From Bacteriovorax sp. PP10 (GTDB lineage Bacteria > Bdellovibrionota > Bacteriovoracia > Bacteriovoracales > Bacteriovoracaceae), in contig NZ_JAYGJQ010000001.1 in the NCBI RefSeq assembly GCF_035013165.1, forward strand, positions 1,860,001 to 1,924,000: a DNA stretch of 64,000 bases. Direction: 5' to 3'. Numbering within the stretch: position 1 is the stretch's first letter; each line of letters begins with the position of its first letter. The translations under genes were made by a program, and so were the position numbers. This document shows positions 51,785 to 59,992 of the stretch, in pieces. The notes under the pieces are model-generated. The model was not told the DNA's origin. It saw only the letters and a list, made by a program, of their open reading frames with translations, and did not search any database.

Positions 51785-52082
51785 ATCAACTACCAGATTC
51801 GGAATCAAAAATTTTGAAGCTAAGTTTGGTAAATTAACAATCGCCAGAATGTTAGAGGCACACCGCCTGGCAGATGAAATATCATTAAAGGATATGGCCA
51901 AAAAATTAGGAATGTCTCCTTCGAGTCTTTGCGATTTAGAAAAAGGTAGACGAATTCCAACACCCAAGAGGGCAGCAGCTTTAGCTAAAAAATTAGGAGT
52001 ATCGGAAAAATTTTGGATTCAAACTTCCCTGCAAGACCAATTAGACAAGCAGGGATTCGATTTGAAAGTATCAGTAGCTTAA
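51774..52082 (+). CDS. higA: HigA-type HTH antitoxin
   Basis: The 102-residue protein has a helix-turn-helix of XRE type (SLKDMAKKLGMSPSSLCDLE, KGRRIPTPKRAAALAKKLGV) and a C-terminal tail. It binds and neutralises the HigB-like toxin and probably represses the promoter at 51472-51500. It overlaps the toxin gene by 11 nt. Its stop lies 1 nt before the convergent hemE stop. Confidence 0.88.
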   Translation: MNTKSTTRFGIKNFEAKFGKLTIARMLEAHRLADEISLKDMAKKLGMSPSSLCDLEKGRRIPTPKRAAALAKKLGVSEKFWIQTSLQDQLDKQGFDLKVSVA

Positions 52083-52083
52083 A

Positions 52084-53121
52084 TTAATAAACGAAATTCT
52101 TATGAATATACTCAACAGTCTTCTTCACATTTTCTTCAGGAGTCTGTTGAAGCACCCCATGCCCAAGACCACAAATCCAACGATCAAGATTTTTAAGATC
52201 TTTAAGCGGTTCCCAGAATTGAGCAAGTTTTTGCTCAACTAGAGGCCATTCATAGTGAAGGTAGCTCGGATCAAAGTTCCCTTGAATCATGTAATCGTTC
52301 CCAAGCGTCTTTAGCGCTGTCGGAAGCGACATTCTCCAGTCAATCCCAAGCACATCAATATTCTTATCTTCAATCGACTGAAGGTAATCAAGGTGAGTTA
52401 ACTTAGAGTAGTAAACAACTTTCTTAGTTGGATGACGTTTCTTAAATTCCGCCGTCACTTTACGAAGCACTGGAAGAATAAATTCTTTAAAGTCGGGAAG
52501 AGTTAATTCCCCAACTGCTGTATCAAATAAACAAACAGCGTCCGCTCCACCTTCAGCTTGAAGAGACATCTCTTCAATCAGGTTTGTGAATAATAATTCA
52601 CAGAACCCTTGCCAGCGTCCATCGTAGAATCCTTTTTTAGAACTCGTTAAGTTCCCAGCATGAGATCCTTCAACAGCGTATGTATAAAGAGTCCATGGTG
52701 CTCCAACAAAACCTAGTAGAGATTTAGTTTGCGGAAGAGCAGCACGAAGAAGCACAGTCGCTTCTTTTTGAAAGTTAAAATAGTTTCTCGGTTCAGCTAG
52801 AAGCTTACAGTTTTTTAAATCAGCAATCGATTCAAGTTTAAACTTCAAAATCGGGCCTGGATTATAAGTTAACCCCAGTCCCATTTGCTCTAGAGGAAAT
52901 AAAAGGTCCGAAAACAAAATAGCAGCATCAAAGTTAAAATCGTTGATTGGCCCCATTGTGATTTCACAAGCAAGCTTTGGATCCTTACACATTGTCATGA
53001 AGTCAGAATCTTTTTTGATGTTCTGATAATGAGAGTGGTAACGGCCTGCCTGGCGCATGAACCACACCGGCACTTGAGTTTTGTTGTCAGCTGTCTTTAA
53101 ACGATCATTGAATAATCCCAT
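52084..53121 (-). CDS. hemE: Uroporphyrinogen decarboxylase
   Basis: The 345-residue enzyme decarboxylates uroporphyrinogen III to coproporphyrinogen III. Diagnostic segments: PVWFMRQAGRYHSHYQNIKK near the N-terminus, AAILFSDLLFPLEQMGLGL (metal-free Asp site), FVGAPWTLYTYAVEG, LCLFDTAVGEL (as VCLFDTAVGEL here), and WICGLGHGVLQQTPEENV at the end. Length is normal. It is the last gene of a minus-strand haem operon, 17 nt after the response regulator. Confidence 0.97.
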   Translation of the reverse strand: MGLFNDRLKTADNKTQVPVWFMRQAGRYHSHYQNIKKDSDFMTMCKDPKLACEITMGPINDFNFDAAILFSDLLFPLEQMGLGLTYNPGPILKFKLESIADLKNCKLLAEPRNYFNFQKEATVLLRAALPQTKSLLGFVGAPWTLYTYAVEGSHAGNLTSSKKGFYDGRWQGFCELLFTNLIEEMSLQAEGGADAVCLFDTAVGELTLPDFKEFILPVLRKVTAEFKKRHPTKKVVYYSKLTHLDYLQSIEDKNIDVLGIDWRMSLPTALKTLGNDYMIQGNFDPSYLHYEWPLVEQKLAQFWEPLKDLKNLDRWICGLGHGVLQQTPEENVKKTVEYIHKNFVY

Positions 53122-53138
53122 TTCTTAATCCTTAATAT

Positions 53139-53825
53139 CTATTGAACAATTAATTTATAACCAATACTTCTTATACTTTGAATTTCTAAACTCTTTTTCG
53201 AATCAGTCTCACACCATTTACGAAGCTTAACGATATAGTTATCAACTGTTCTGTTTGATGGAAATTTATCTTCCCCCCAAATCTTTTCAATAATCTCTTC
53301 GCGGTCAACAGCTTCATTTTTCTTTGTGTAGAGTAATTCTAAAATCGCGCACTCTTTTTGAGACAGCGATAAAATATCACCTTGAGCATCCTGAACTTCA
53401 TAACGCTTAAACCAGATCTTTAAAGGACCGTGGTTAATCTCTTCAGGAAGTTTGCTAATCTCACTTTGAGACGAAAGGATTCTATTTAATCTTAAAATCA
53501 ATTCCTTCAAAGCAAACGGCTTTGTAATATAGTCGTCAGCTCCAATTTCCAATCCTTCCACTTTCGTTTCCGGATCATTCAGCGCTGATAAAAATAGCAA
53601 CACAAAATCTTTTCTTATTTTTCTAAATTCGCGGGCCAGGTCAAGTCCATTGCCATCAGGCAAACCGATATCCATTAAAATGACACCCGGTTTTTGTGAA
53701 GCAAAAAGCTCACGAGCAGTTTTAGCGTCCTTTGCCCAAAAACATCCATGCCCTAAACCTTTCAGGTATTCAGACAGGGTTATCCCTAAATTTTCTTCAT
53801 CTTCAACAATGAGGATATTAAGCAT
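53139..53825 (-). CDS. OmpR-family response regulator inside the haem operon
   Basis: The 228-residue regulator has a receiver (IVEDEEN, phospho-acceptor Asp52 in VILMDIGLPDGNG, FLSALND switch, ITKPFALKEL) and a winged helix (SLSQKECAILELLYTKKNEA; SNRTVDNYIVKLRKWCETD; SIRSIGYKL). The ATG at 53825 with GAGGA 6 nt upstream overlaps the kinase stop by 8 nt, so the pair is translationally coupled. A GTG four codons earlier lies in the ribosome site. Its location between hemL and hemE suggests it senses or controls haem status. Confidence 0.92.
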   Translation of the reverse strand: MLNILIVEDEENLGITLSEYLKGLGHGCFWAKDAKTARELFASQKPGVILMDIGLPDGNGLDLAREFRKIRKDFVLLFLSALNDPETKVEGLEIGADDYITKPFALKELILRLNRILSSQSEISKLPEEINHGPLKIWFKRYEVQDAQGDILSLSQKECAILELLYTKKNEAVDREEIIEKIWGEDKFPSNRTVDNYIVKLRKWCETDSKKSLEIQSIRSIGYKLIVQ

Positions 53826-54723
53826 TGATTTCCTCACTACGTTTAAATGTTAAATCAAACTGCAATCCACCGGCACGGGGAGTGACTGTTAAATCACCAT
53901 CCATCTTCTCCAGAAGTTTCTGACTTAAATAAAGTCCGATTCCAGATCCCTTCGTTGAGTTGTGCTTGTAAAAAATCGTCCCAAGTTTTTCAAGTTCACC
54001 TTTAAACTCACCATGATCAAAATAAGAAAATTTAAGAACTTTCTTATCTTCAGTGATTTTAATTTGAATCTTCTTACTTGTTGTATGAATTCGAGTGTTC
54101 TCTAAAAGATTTTTCATAATCAACTGTAGGGCGAATTCATCCACTTCAATTGACCCCAGCGTATCATTAGCGATAATTTCCACTTCATGATCAGGAACCC
54201 AGGTCTTAGCAAGTTTCTTGATGAAAGGAACTAATGATAGGGAAGTGAGATTTAATTCACCACCGCGCTCAATTCTAGACAACTGCAGGATTTTATCCAT
54301 TTGAGTTTCAAGTTTGGCCGTATCATCAATCAATCTTCCAATTAATTTATCTAAAGTCGGATCATTCTTTGATTCTAGAATTTCGTTGATCACTTCACCT
54401 TGAAGCCTGATGCTCGCTAGCGGAGTTTTTAATTCATGAGTAAGTGAAGCAAAAAACGCCTGAAGCGATTTTGTCTTCCCTTGGTCTTTTAAATAAAGAA
54501 TTAAAAGCGAAAATGAAAGCAGCATAAGCAATACGAGAAAGCTTCCACCTTCCCATGCCAGCATTTTTGTAATTCTTGGACGATCCGCGTGTCCTAAAAA
54601 ACTCTCAAAGTTGATCATGACATAAACCCACCACGCACCAATCAAAAGCAGAACTCCCGCCCACAAAAGTGAGAGCGTAAAGAGCATCTTCGATGAATTG
54701 TTAAATGGGTTCTTCTTAATCAT
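53818..54723 (-). CDS. Sensor histidine kinase inside the haem operon
   Basis: The 301-residue kinase has two membrane helices (about 15-38 and 58-80) with a small loop between (NFESFLGHADRPRITKMLAW), then HisKA with His96 in LTHELKTPLASIRLQG and HATPase boxes IMKNLLENTRIH, FSYFDHGEF and STKGSGIGLYLSQKL. The G1 box reads YFDHGEF instead of DNGxG, so ATP-lid chemistry may be altered, but the G2 box is normal. It overlaps the hemL stop by 1 nt. A His in the short loop could bind haem (speculative). Confidence 0.9.
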   Translation of the reverse strand: MIKKNPFNNSSKMLFTLSLLWAGVLLLIGAWWVYVMINFESFLGHADRPRITKMLAWEGGSFLVLLMLLSFSLLILYLKDQGKTKSLQAFFASLTHELKTPLASIRLQGEVINEILESKNDPTLDKLIGRLIDDTAKLETQMDKILQLSRIERGGELNLTSLSLVPFIKKLAKTWVPDHEVEIIANDTLGSIEVDEFALQLIMKNLLENTRIHTTSKKIQIKITEDKKVLKFSYFDHGEFKGELEKLGTIFYKHNSTKGSGIGLYLSQKLLEKMDGDLTVTPRAGGLQFDLTFKRSEEINA

Positions 54724-56000
54724 TATAGTTTGAAGTCCAGTCTCTTCGCCAGATCTGCCACAACACTATCATCGTGAGCTAAACTCACAAATCCAACTTC
54801 GTAAGCATTTGGTGCCAGATAAATCCCGCGCTCTAACATCACTTCAAAAAGCTTATTAAAGTTTTCTGTAAGGTTTGCTGGAATATCAGAGATCTTTGTT
54901 ACGTTATCTTTTGGAACAATCCAAAATAGTGAAGAGTATGTTGTCACTTGGAACATTGCGAATTCACCATTGTTATATGACTTCATCCAGTTCGTAAGTA
55001 ATGTCGTAATCTTTTTTGTTTGCTCTTCAATTTTTTTATAAGCTTCAGGAGTCATCTGCTTTAATGTTGAAAGACCACCAACCATTGCTAGTGGGTTAGC
55101 TGACAACGTTCCCGCTTGGTAAACTTTTCCAATGGGAGCAAGGTGTTCCATAATAAACTTAGAAGCTCCAATCGCTCCCACTGGTAAACCACCACCGATG
55201 ATTTTTCCAAGAGTCACGATATCAGGTTTAATCCCTGTCACTTCTGCCATTCCACCGAAAGCAACACGGAAACCAGAAATAACTTCATCAAAAATTAAAA
55301 GTGATTTGTTCGCTGTCGTAATATCGCGAAGGAATTGTAAAAATTCTTTCGGTTGAACCATCAGACCATTGTTAGCTGGAAGAGGCTCGATAATGATGGC
55401 CGCGATTTGATCTTTGTGATCAATAAAGCATTGTTTTAATCCGGCGATGTCGCCAAGTTCTAAAATCAGTGTATCGTGAGCAACACCTTCTGGAACACCA
55501 GCAGATGAAGCTTCAGCTTCTCCAGCAAGACCAGATCCAGCTTTAATCAGCATTGAATCAACGTGCCCGTGGTAGCAGCCATTGAACTTAATAATTTTGT
55601 TTCTTCCTGTTACTCCACGAGCAAGGCGAAGCGCTGTCATAACAGCTTCAGTCCCAGAGTTCACAAAACGAAGTTGCTCAACGTGAGGCAGGCGAGAGAT
55701 CAGGTATTCAGCAAGCTCTAATGAATAAGGCTCGCATGCTCCGTAACTCCATCCACGAGTTAATCCTTCTTGAAGAGCTTTTTCAACGATAGGATTTCTA
55801 TGTCCTAAAATCATCGGTCCAAAACTCATACAAAAGTCGACATAACTTTTATCTTCAACGTCGTAAATATAGGCACCTTCAGCGCGCTTAAAAAAGCGGG
55901 GAGTGCTTGTTAATCCCTTAAAGCTTCTAACCGGCGAGTGAACTCCACCTGGAACAAGCGTTTTAGATTTTGTAAAAAGATCAGTTTGAATATTGCTCAT
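54723..56000 (-). CDS. hemL: Glutamate-1-semialdehyde 2,1-aminomutase
   Basis: The 425-residue PLP enzyme converts glutamate-1-semialdehyde to 5-aminolevulinate in the C5 pathway. Family marks: VPGGVHSPVRSFKG at the N-terminus, FVNSGTEAVMTALRLARG, FNGCYHGHVDSMLIKAGSG, LIFDEVISGFR, and VTLGKIIGGGLPVGAIG with the PLP Lys. Length is normal. It is overlapped at the end by the kinase gene and follows the hemC-hemD fusion by 9 nt. Its presence, with hemA upstream, shows the C5 route is used. Confidence 0.97.
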   Translation of the reverse strand: MSNIQTDLFTKSKTLVPGGVHSPVRSFKGLTSTPRFFKRAEGAYIYDVEDKSYVDFCMSFGPMILGHRNPIVEKALQEGLTRGWSYGACEPYSLELAEYLISRLPHVEQLRFVNSGTEAVMTALRLARGVTGRNKIIKFNGCYHGHVDSMLIKAGSGLAGEAEASSAGVPEGVAHDTLILELGDIAGLKQCFIDHKDQIAAIIIEPLPANNGLMVQPKEFLQFLRDITTANKSLLIFDEVISGFRVAFGGMAEVTGIKPDIVTLGKIIGGGLPVGAIGASKFIMEHLAPIGKVYQAGTLSANPLAMVGGLSTLKQMTPEAYKKIEEQTKKITTLLTNWMKSYNNGEFAMFQVTTYSSLFWIVPKDNVTKISDIPANLTENFNKLFEVMLERGIYLAPNAYEVGFVSLAHDDSVVADLAKRLDFKL

Positions 56001-56009
56001 ATGTAATCC

Positions 56010-57539
56010 TTAAGATTGGGTCCATGACTTGAACTCTTCCATTCCGGCCATCGGAAAGACTTCAATGCCATTTGATTTAAATAAGTCGTATGTTTTTCCA
56101 ATTCCACAAGCGTGAAATTTAGATTTAATTTCCGGAAAACGATTCACGTAAGCTTCGTATTGGAAAAAACTTGTCCAATAAAAAACTTCAGTCTTTAAAA
56201 TTTCAGATTTAAATTCTTCTGAAACAGTTTCGTTAATTTCTCTTTTATAACAAGCAATCACTTCAGCATCAGTTAAAGTACTTTTCGCTTCATCATTAGA
56301 TAAAACAATTAAAGGTGCTTTAGTGTCGACCATTAAAGAAACCGCATGAGAGGCACGAAGGTTTTGAACTTCTTCATCACCAATAGCGTCTGCAGTCGCA
56401 TTTACCCAGTACCCAAGAGCGGCCAGGTCTTTCATGGTTTTTGTTCCTGCGGCCCAAACAGACCCAGGGTTACTTCCAGAAATAGCGTCCAGGCAGTACT
56501 TACTTGTAATATAAAGATTAAGCCCCTGATCTAATGTCACTTGAATATTCTTTTTAGAAATCAATTCATCATTAGTAGGGTGCCCGTTAAAAACTTTTGG
56601 AGCAGTAAAAAAAGCAGGGAGGTTACGTCCTTCAAGTTCAATAAATGAAATTTCTACTCCATCCAGATTTCCATGATGGTTATGAAGGAAGAATTCACCT
56701 TTCGCACTTTCAAGTTTACGAACATTTATTCCAACAGCAAGGTGACATCCACCTCCGTATTCATTAAATGCTTTTCTCTCACGGGCCACTTCTTCTTTTG
56801 TTTTTTGATCGATCATAAGCGCAAGCTTTCTATGAAGCTCACCACCATCAGAGCGCTCAGATTTTGTTTCAATCGCTAAAGCTCCCTGAGAAGCTGACGA
56901 AGTGAACACCGATTGTGGAAGAATCATAAAGTTGATTCCATCCAGAAGTCTTTTTAACTCCTCTAATGAAGAAGGAGTCAGAGCAAGTCTTTCAATCCCG
57001 GGAAGAGCTAAAGTAATCGCATCGTATTCACCATCTCTTAGTTTCTGAATACGTGTATTGATATTTCCACGAAGCATTTTTGTTTTAACAACAGCGTTTT
57101 TTCCTTTCGGTAAAAACTCAGCAAGATTTTTTTCAAGGTTTACAACTCGTCTTGGTGACGATGTCCCAACGATAAACTCTGTTCTGTTTTTAATTGTAGG
57201 AATGGTTTCGTTTTTAATGAGTAAAATATCGTGAGCAAAAGTTCTTTTTGTAACGGCCGCAAGAGTGATGCCTTCAGGGCGAATAGATCCTAAGTCTTTA
57301 TATGAGTGAACAACAAGATCCACTTCACCTTTAAGGAGTGCTTCATCCAATTCTTTAGTGAAGAAGTTATTTCCTTCCATCTGCCAAAGAGGTTGAGAGG
57401 TTTGAATATCGCCTTGAGTTTTAATCGTGACTAACTCGAAAGTGTCGCCAGTGATTTTTTCTAATTGATCTTTAACTTGTCCGCATTGAGTAAGTGCCAG
57501 AAGGCTTCCGCGGGTTCCGATTTTATAATGAGTAGGCAA
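56010..57539 (-). CDS. hemC: HemC-HemD fusion (hydroxymethylbilane synthase plus uroporphyrinogen-III synthase-like domain)
   Basis: Residues about 1-310 are hydroxymethylbilane synthase: KIGTRGSLLALTQCGQV, the GTSSPRR loop, MLRGNINTRIQKLRDGEYDA and the dipyrromethane Cys in YGGGCHLAVG. Residues about 330-509 resemble HemD: LYITSKYCLDAI, AAGTKTMKDLAALGYWV, EVFYWTSFFQYEAYVNRFPE and CGIGKTYDLFKSNGIEVFP, two pseudo-symmetric halves. HemC alone is about 310 residues, so this is a fusion. TTG 57539 is chosen because GGGAGGAG sits 7 nt upstream, inside the reading frame of any longer start. It overlaps the hemA end by 17 nt. Confidence 0.9.
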   Translation of the reverse strand: MPTHYKIGTRGSLLALTQCGQVKDQLEKITGDTFELVTIKTQGDIQTSQPLWQMEGNNFFTKELDEALLKGEVDLVVHSYKDLGSIRPEGITLAAVTKRTFAHDILLIKNETIPTIKNRTEFIVGTSSPRRVVNLEKNLAEFLPKGKNAVVKTKMLRGNINTRIQKLRDGEYDAITLALPGIERLALTPSSLEELKRLLDGINFMILPQSVFTSSASQGALAIETKSERSDGGELHRKLALMIDQKTKEEVARERKAFNEYGGGCHLAVGINVRKLESAKGEFFLHNHHGNLDGVEISFIELEGRNLPAFFTAPKVFNGHPTNDELISKKNIQVTLDQGLNLYITSKYCLDAISGSNPGSVWAAGTKTMKDLAALGYWVNATADAIGDEEVQNLRASHAVSLMVDTKAPLIVLSNDEAKSTLTDAEVIACYKREINETVSEEFKSEILKTEVFYWTSFFQYEAYVNRFPEIKSKFHACGIGKTYDLFKSNGIEVFPMAGMEEFKSWTQS

Positions 57540-58479
57540 AATGTAACTCCTCCCAATCAAATGGTGTGCTGGATAAAATAGGTGTTCCGCGCTTTTGCGC
57601 TAAGTGAAGAATGGCATTCTTCGCTTTATTCACCTTTTCCATCTTTTCGATATTGAGCTTCGCACTTTGTCTGAAAATATCTTCCAGACGAAGGACGCCG
57701 TCTCTTTCTGTGAGATTAGTTTCTATCACAGAGGGAGAGCCTAGATCAATAAAGAGCTTCATTTGTTGAGTCAGAGTTTCAAGAAAATTGAGACCGAAAA
57801 ACTTTGAAAAGAAAATATCATCGAATAAAACGTCGTTTGCACCAATAGTATTTACGATAAAAGGAAACTTCGCATACGTGTCTTTGTCGCCCCAGCCAAT
57901 AGCTTCCAGGCCGTATGCTGCACTAAGCTCAGCAACGCGTTCGTTGTTTCTAGCAGAGATGAAAACATTATGTTTTTTCTTAAGCAGTTTAATTAAGTCT
58001 TCAGCAAGAGTCCCAGATCCTAAAACAAGAACATCGCCATCGTTAACAGCGCTGTGAATTAGTTTTCTAGCGATCCCTGCGTAAGTAAGCTGACCAATCT
58101 CAGTTAAATGATCAGTGCGGACTTTTTTATTGTCCTGGAAAAGTTTTTCCAGAATCGACATGACATGTGTATTTCTCTCAGGAGTCTTTAAAAATTCCTG
58201 ATAAGCATCTTTAAATTGACCGACCACTTCATACTCAGCAACAACTTCCGAACGAAGCCCACAAATTGTTTCAAGTAAAAAAACGTAAGCATCCTGTCCT
58301 TCGAAAATATCTGTAATGACATCTTCTCTAAGAGCATTATCTCTTAAATGTAAAAACGGAGCTTCACCAACGCCCATAATTAGGGTACGCTGGCACGTCT
58401 TCAATACGAACACGTCACCCTTAGATGGGTTAGCATGCGAATTGGCCTTGAGGTTAATGACGGTTAAATTTTTAATCAT
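57523..58479 (-). CDS. hemA: Glutamyl-tRNA reductase, short form
   Basis: The 318-residue protein fits HemA: the catalytic Cys lies in VLKTCQRTL (usual LSTCNRTE), then ICGLRSEVVAEYEVVGQFKD (usual GLDSMVLGE-QILGQVK), the NADPH-binding VLVLGSGTLAEDL, and the substrate-end segment FIVNTIGANDVLF. HemA is normally about 420 residues with a C-terminal dimerisation helix bundle; here that part is only about 60 residues. Several motifs are divergent, but the operon context (hemCD, hemL, hemE) supports function. The start has a weak ribosome site. Reduces glutamyl-tRNA to glutamate-1-semialdehyde. Confidence 0.9.
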   Translation of the reverse strand: MIKNLTVINLKANSHANPSKGDVFVLKTCQRTLIMGVGEAPFLHLRDNALREDVITDIFEGQDAYVFLLETICGLRSEVVAEYEVVGQFKDAYQEFLKTPERNTHVMSILEKLFQDNKKVRTDHLTEIGQLTYAGIARKLIHSAVNDGDVLVLGSGTLAEDLIKLLKKKHNVFISARNNERVAELSAAYGLEAIGWGDKDTYAKFPFIVNTIGANDVLFDDIFFSKFFGLNFLETLTQQMKLFIDLGSPSVIETNLTERDGVLRLEDIFRQSAKLNIEKMEKVNKAKNAILHLAQKRGTPILSSTPFDWEELHFAYSL

Positions 58480-58581
58480 AAGTCTTAACTAGTTATAACT
58501 CCCGCTACACGCCGATTTGTCATAAAAGTGTAGGTTTTATCATTTTTTATTATCAGAATTTTTGTGTTATTGTTTGGGCCT

Positions 58582-58854
58582 ATGAACATATTTCAGAGAA
58601 TCAGTTACCCCTTAAAGCAGGCTTTTTTAGCCTTTGATAGGAAAGTAGACGGATCTATTAGTTTTTTCGTGAAACATTACGGTAAAAGCAAATTTATGAT
58701 CGCCATGTCTAAGAAGGCCCAGTATCTGGGTCTCGAAAAACTTTGGTATAAAGGACCGAAGGCCTTCGTATATTTCTTTTTGTTTTATTTAGTGCGTGAC
58801 ACCATTCTTTATATTCTTATTCCGATCTTTTTTGCCCGTATAGCTACAAATTAA
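58582..58854 (+). CDS. Small membrane protein of unknown function
   Basis: The 90-residue protein has one hydrophobic segment near the C-terminus (about 62-85, AFVYFFLFYLVRDTILYILIPIFF is longer than quoted motifs elsewhere, so only its outline is given) preceded by a basic, amphipathic N-terminal half (KQAFLAFDRKVDGSISFFVK). A start at 58582 (MNIFQRI) is preferred to one six codons earlier. It is 74 nt upstream of the IMPDH-type gene. No family is recognised. Confidence 0.6.
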   Translation: MNIFQRISYPLKQAFLAFDRKVDGSISFFVKHYGKSKFMIAMSKKAQYLGLEKLWYKGPKAFVYFFLFYLVRDTILYILIPIFFARIATN

Positions 58855-58928
58855 TTTTGTCAGTCTATTCAAACAGTTCTATTCTTTAACGTATTTTATT
58901 TTTTTGGTTCATTCCAACGGGAGAAGTC

Positions 58929-59990
58929 ATGGAATTAATGTTCAGTCCTAAAGAAATTTTAAATAGAGGTATCGGTCTTACTTTTGACGATGTTCTACTA
59001 GTGCCAAGATACTCAGAAATTTCTTCAAGAAAGCACCCAGTGCTTAAAACACAAATTACAAAAAACTTTACGATCGACCTGCCGGTGATTACGGCCAATA
59101 TGGATACGATTACTGAAACAGAAATGGCCTGTGCAATGGCGCAAATGGGAGGGATTGGATCTCTTCACCGTTTCATGACAGAAGCTGAACAAGTGGCGAT
59201 GGTAAAAAACATCCAAGCTTATATGAAAGAAAAAAATCTTAAGACTCCAATCGCTGCAAGCATTGGTGTGAAAGAAGAAGGGATGAAACGTGCTGATCTT
59301 CTGGTTGAAGCAGGTGTTCAGATCATCACTTTAGATATCGCTCACGGCGACTCTATAATGATGCTGGAAACTCTGGACTACTTAAAAAGAAGATTCCCAC
59401 AAGTCGATGTTATCGCCGGAAACGTTGCAACAGCTGACGGAGTAAAACGCATGATCGACCGCGGAGCTGACGCTGTAAAAGTTGGTATCGGGCCCGGATC
59501 AATGTGTACGACAAGAATCATCACAGGACATGGTGTTCCTCAGCTTTCAGCAATCGCTCTTGCGGTTTCAGTTGCAAGCAAACACGGAATCCCGGTTATC
59601 GCTGATGGTGGATTAAAAAATTCTGGAGATATCGTAAAAGCACTTTGTGCTGGAGCTTCTTCTGTAATGGTTGGATCACTAGTCTCAGGAACTCTTGAAA
59701 CTCCAGGTGAGTTAAAAGGTGGAATGAAACAATATAGAGGAATGGCATCAAAGGCCGCTCAAGTTTCATGGAGAGGGGACATGCCTCAAGGTATGGCCGC
59801 TGAAGGTGAATCAACTCAAATCCCATGCAAAGGATCAGTAACAAATGTTATTGAAGAATTAATGGGAGGACTTCGTTCTGGTATGACTTATATTGGTGTA
59901 GATAATATCGCAGCAATGTCTGAAGCAGGACTTTTCATTCAGATGACGGCATCTGGAATGAGTGAATCTAAACCTCACGGAGTTCGCTAG
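58929..59990 (+). CDS. IMP dehydrogenase / GMP reductase family enzyme, CBS-less
   Basis: The 353-residue TIM-barrel enzyme carries [17 protein letters not shown], the phosphate-binding [20 protein letters not shown], the catalytic-Cys loop [38 protein letters not shown] and the flap MASKAAQ...EG. The CBS pair normally inserted at about residue 100 of IMPDH is absent, and the protein is of GMP-reductase length. GTG-free start: ATG 58929 with GGGAGAAG upstream. Whether it makes XMP from IMP or IMP from GMP cannot be decided by eye; the [12 protein letters not shown] loop is closer to IMPDH. Confidence 0.88.
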   Translation: MELMFSPKEILNRGIGLTFDDVLLVPRYSEISSRKHPVLKTQITKNFTIDLPVITANMDTITETEMACAMAQMGGIGSLHRFMTEAEQVAMVKNIQAYMKEKNLKTPIAASIGVKEEGMKRADLLVEAGVQIITLDIAHGDSIMMLETLDYLKRRFPQVDVIAGNVATADGVKRMIDRGADAVKVGIGPGSMCTTRIITGHGVPQLSAIALAVSVASKHGIPVIADGGLKNSGDIVKALCAGASSVMVGSLVSGTLETPGELKGGMKQYRGMASKAAQVSWRGDMPQGMAAEGESTQIPCKGSVTNVIEELMGGLRSGMTYIGVDNIAAMSEAGLFIQMTASGMSESKPHGVR

Positions 59991-59992
59991 TC

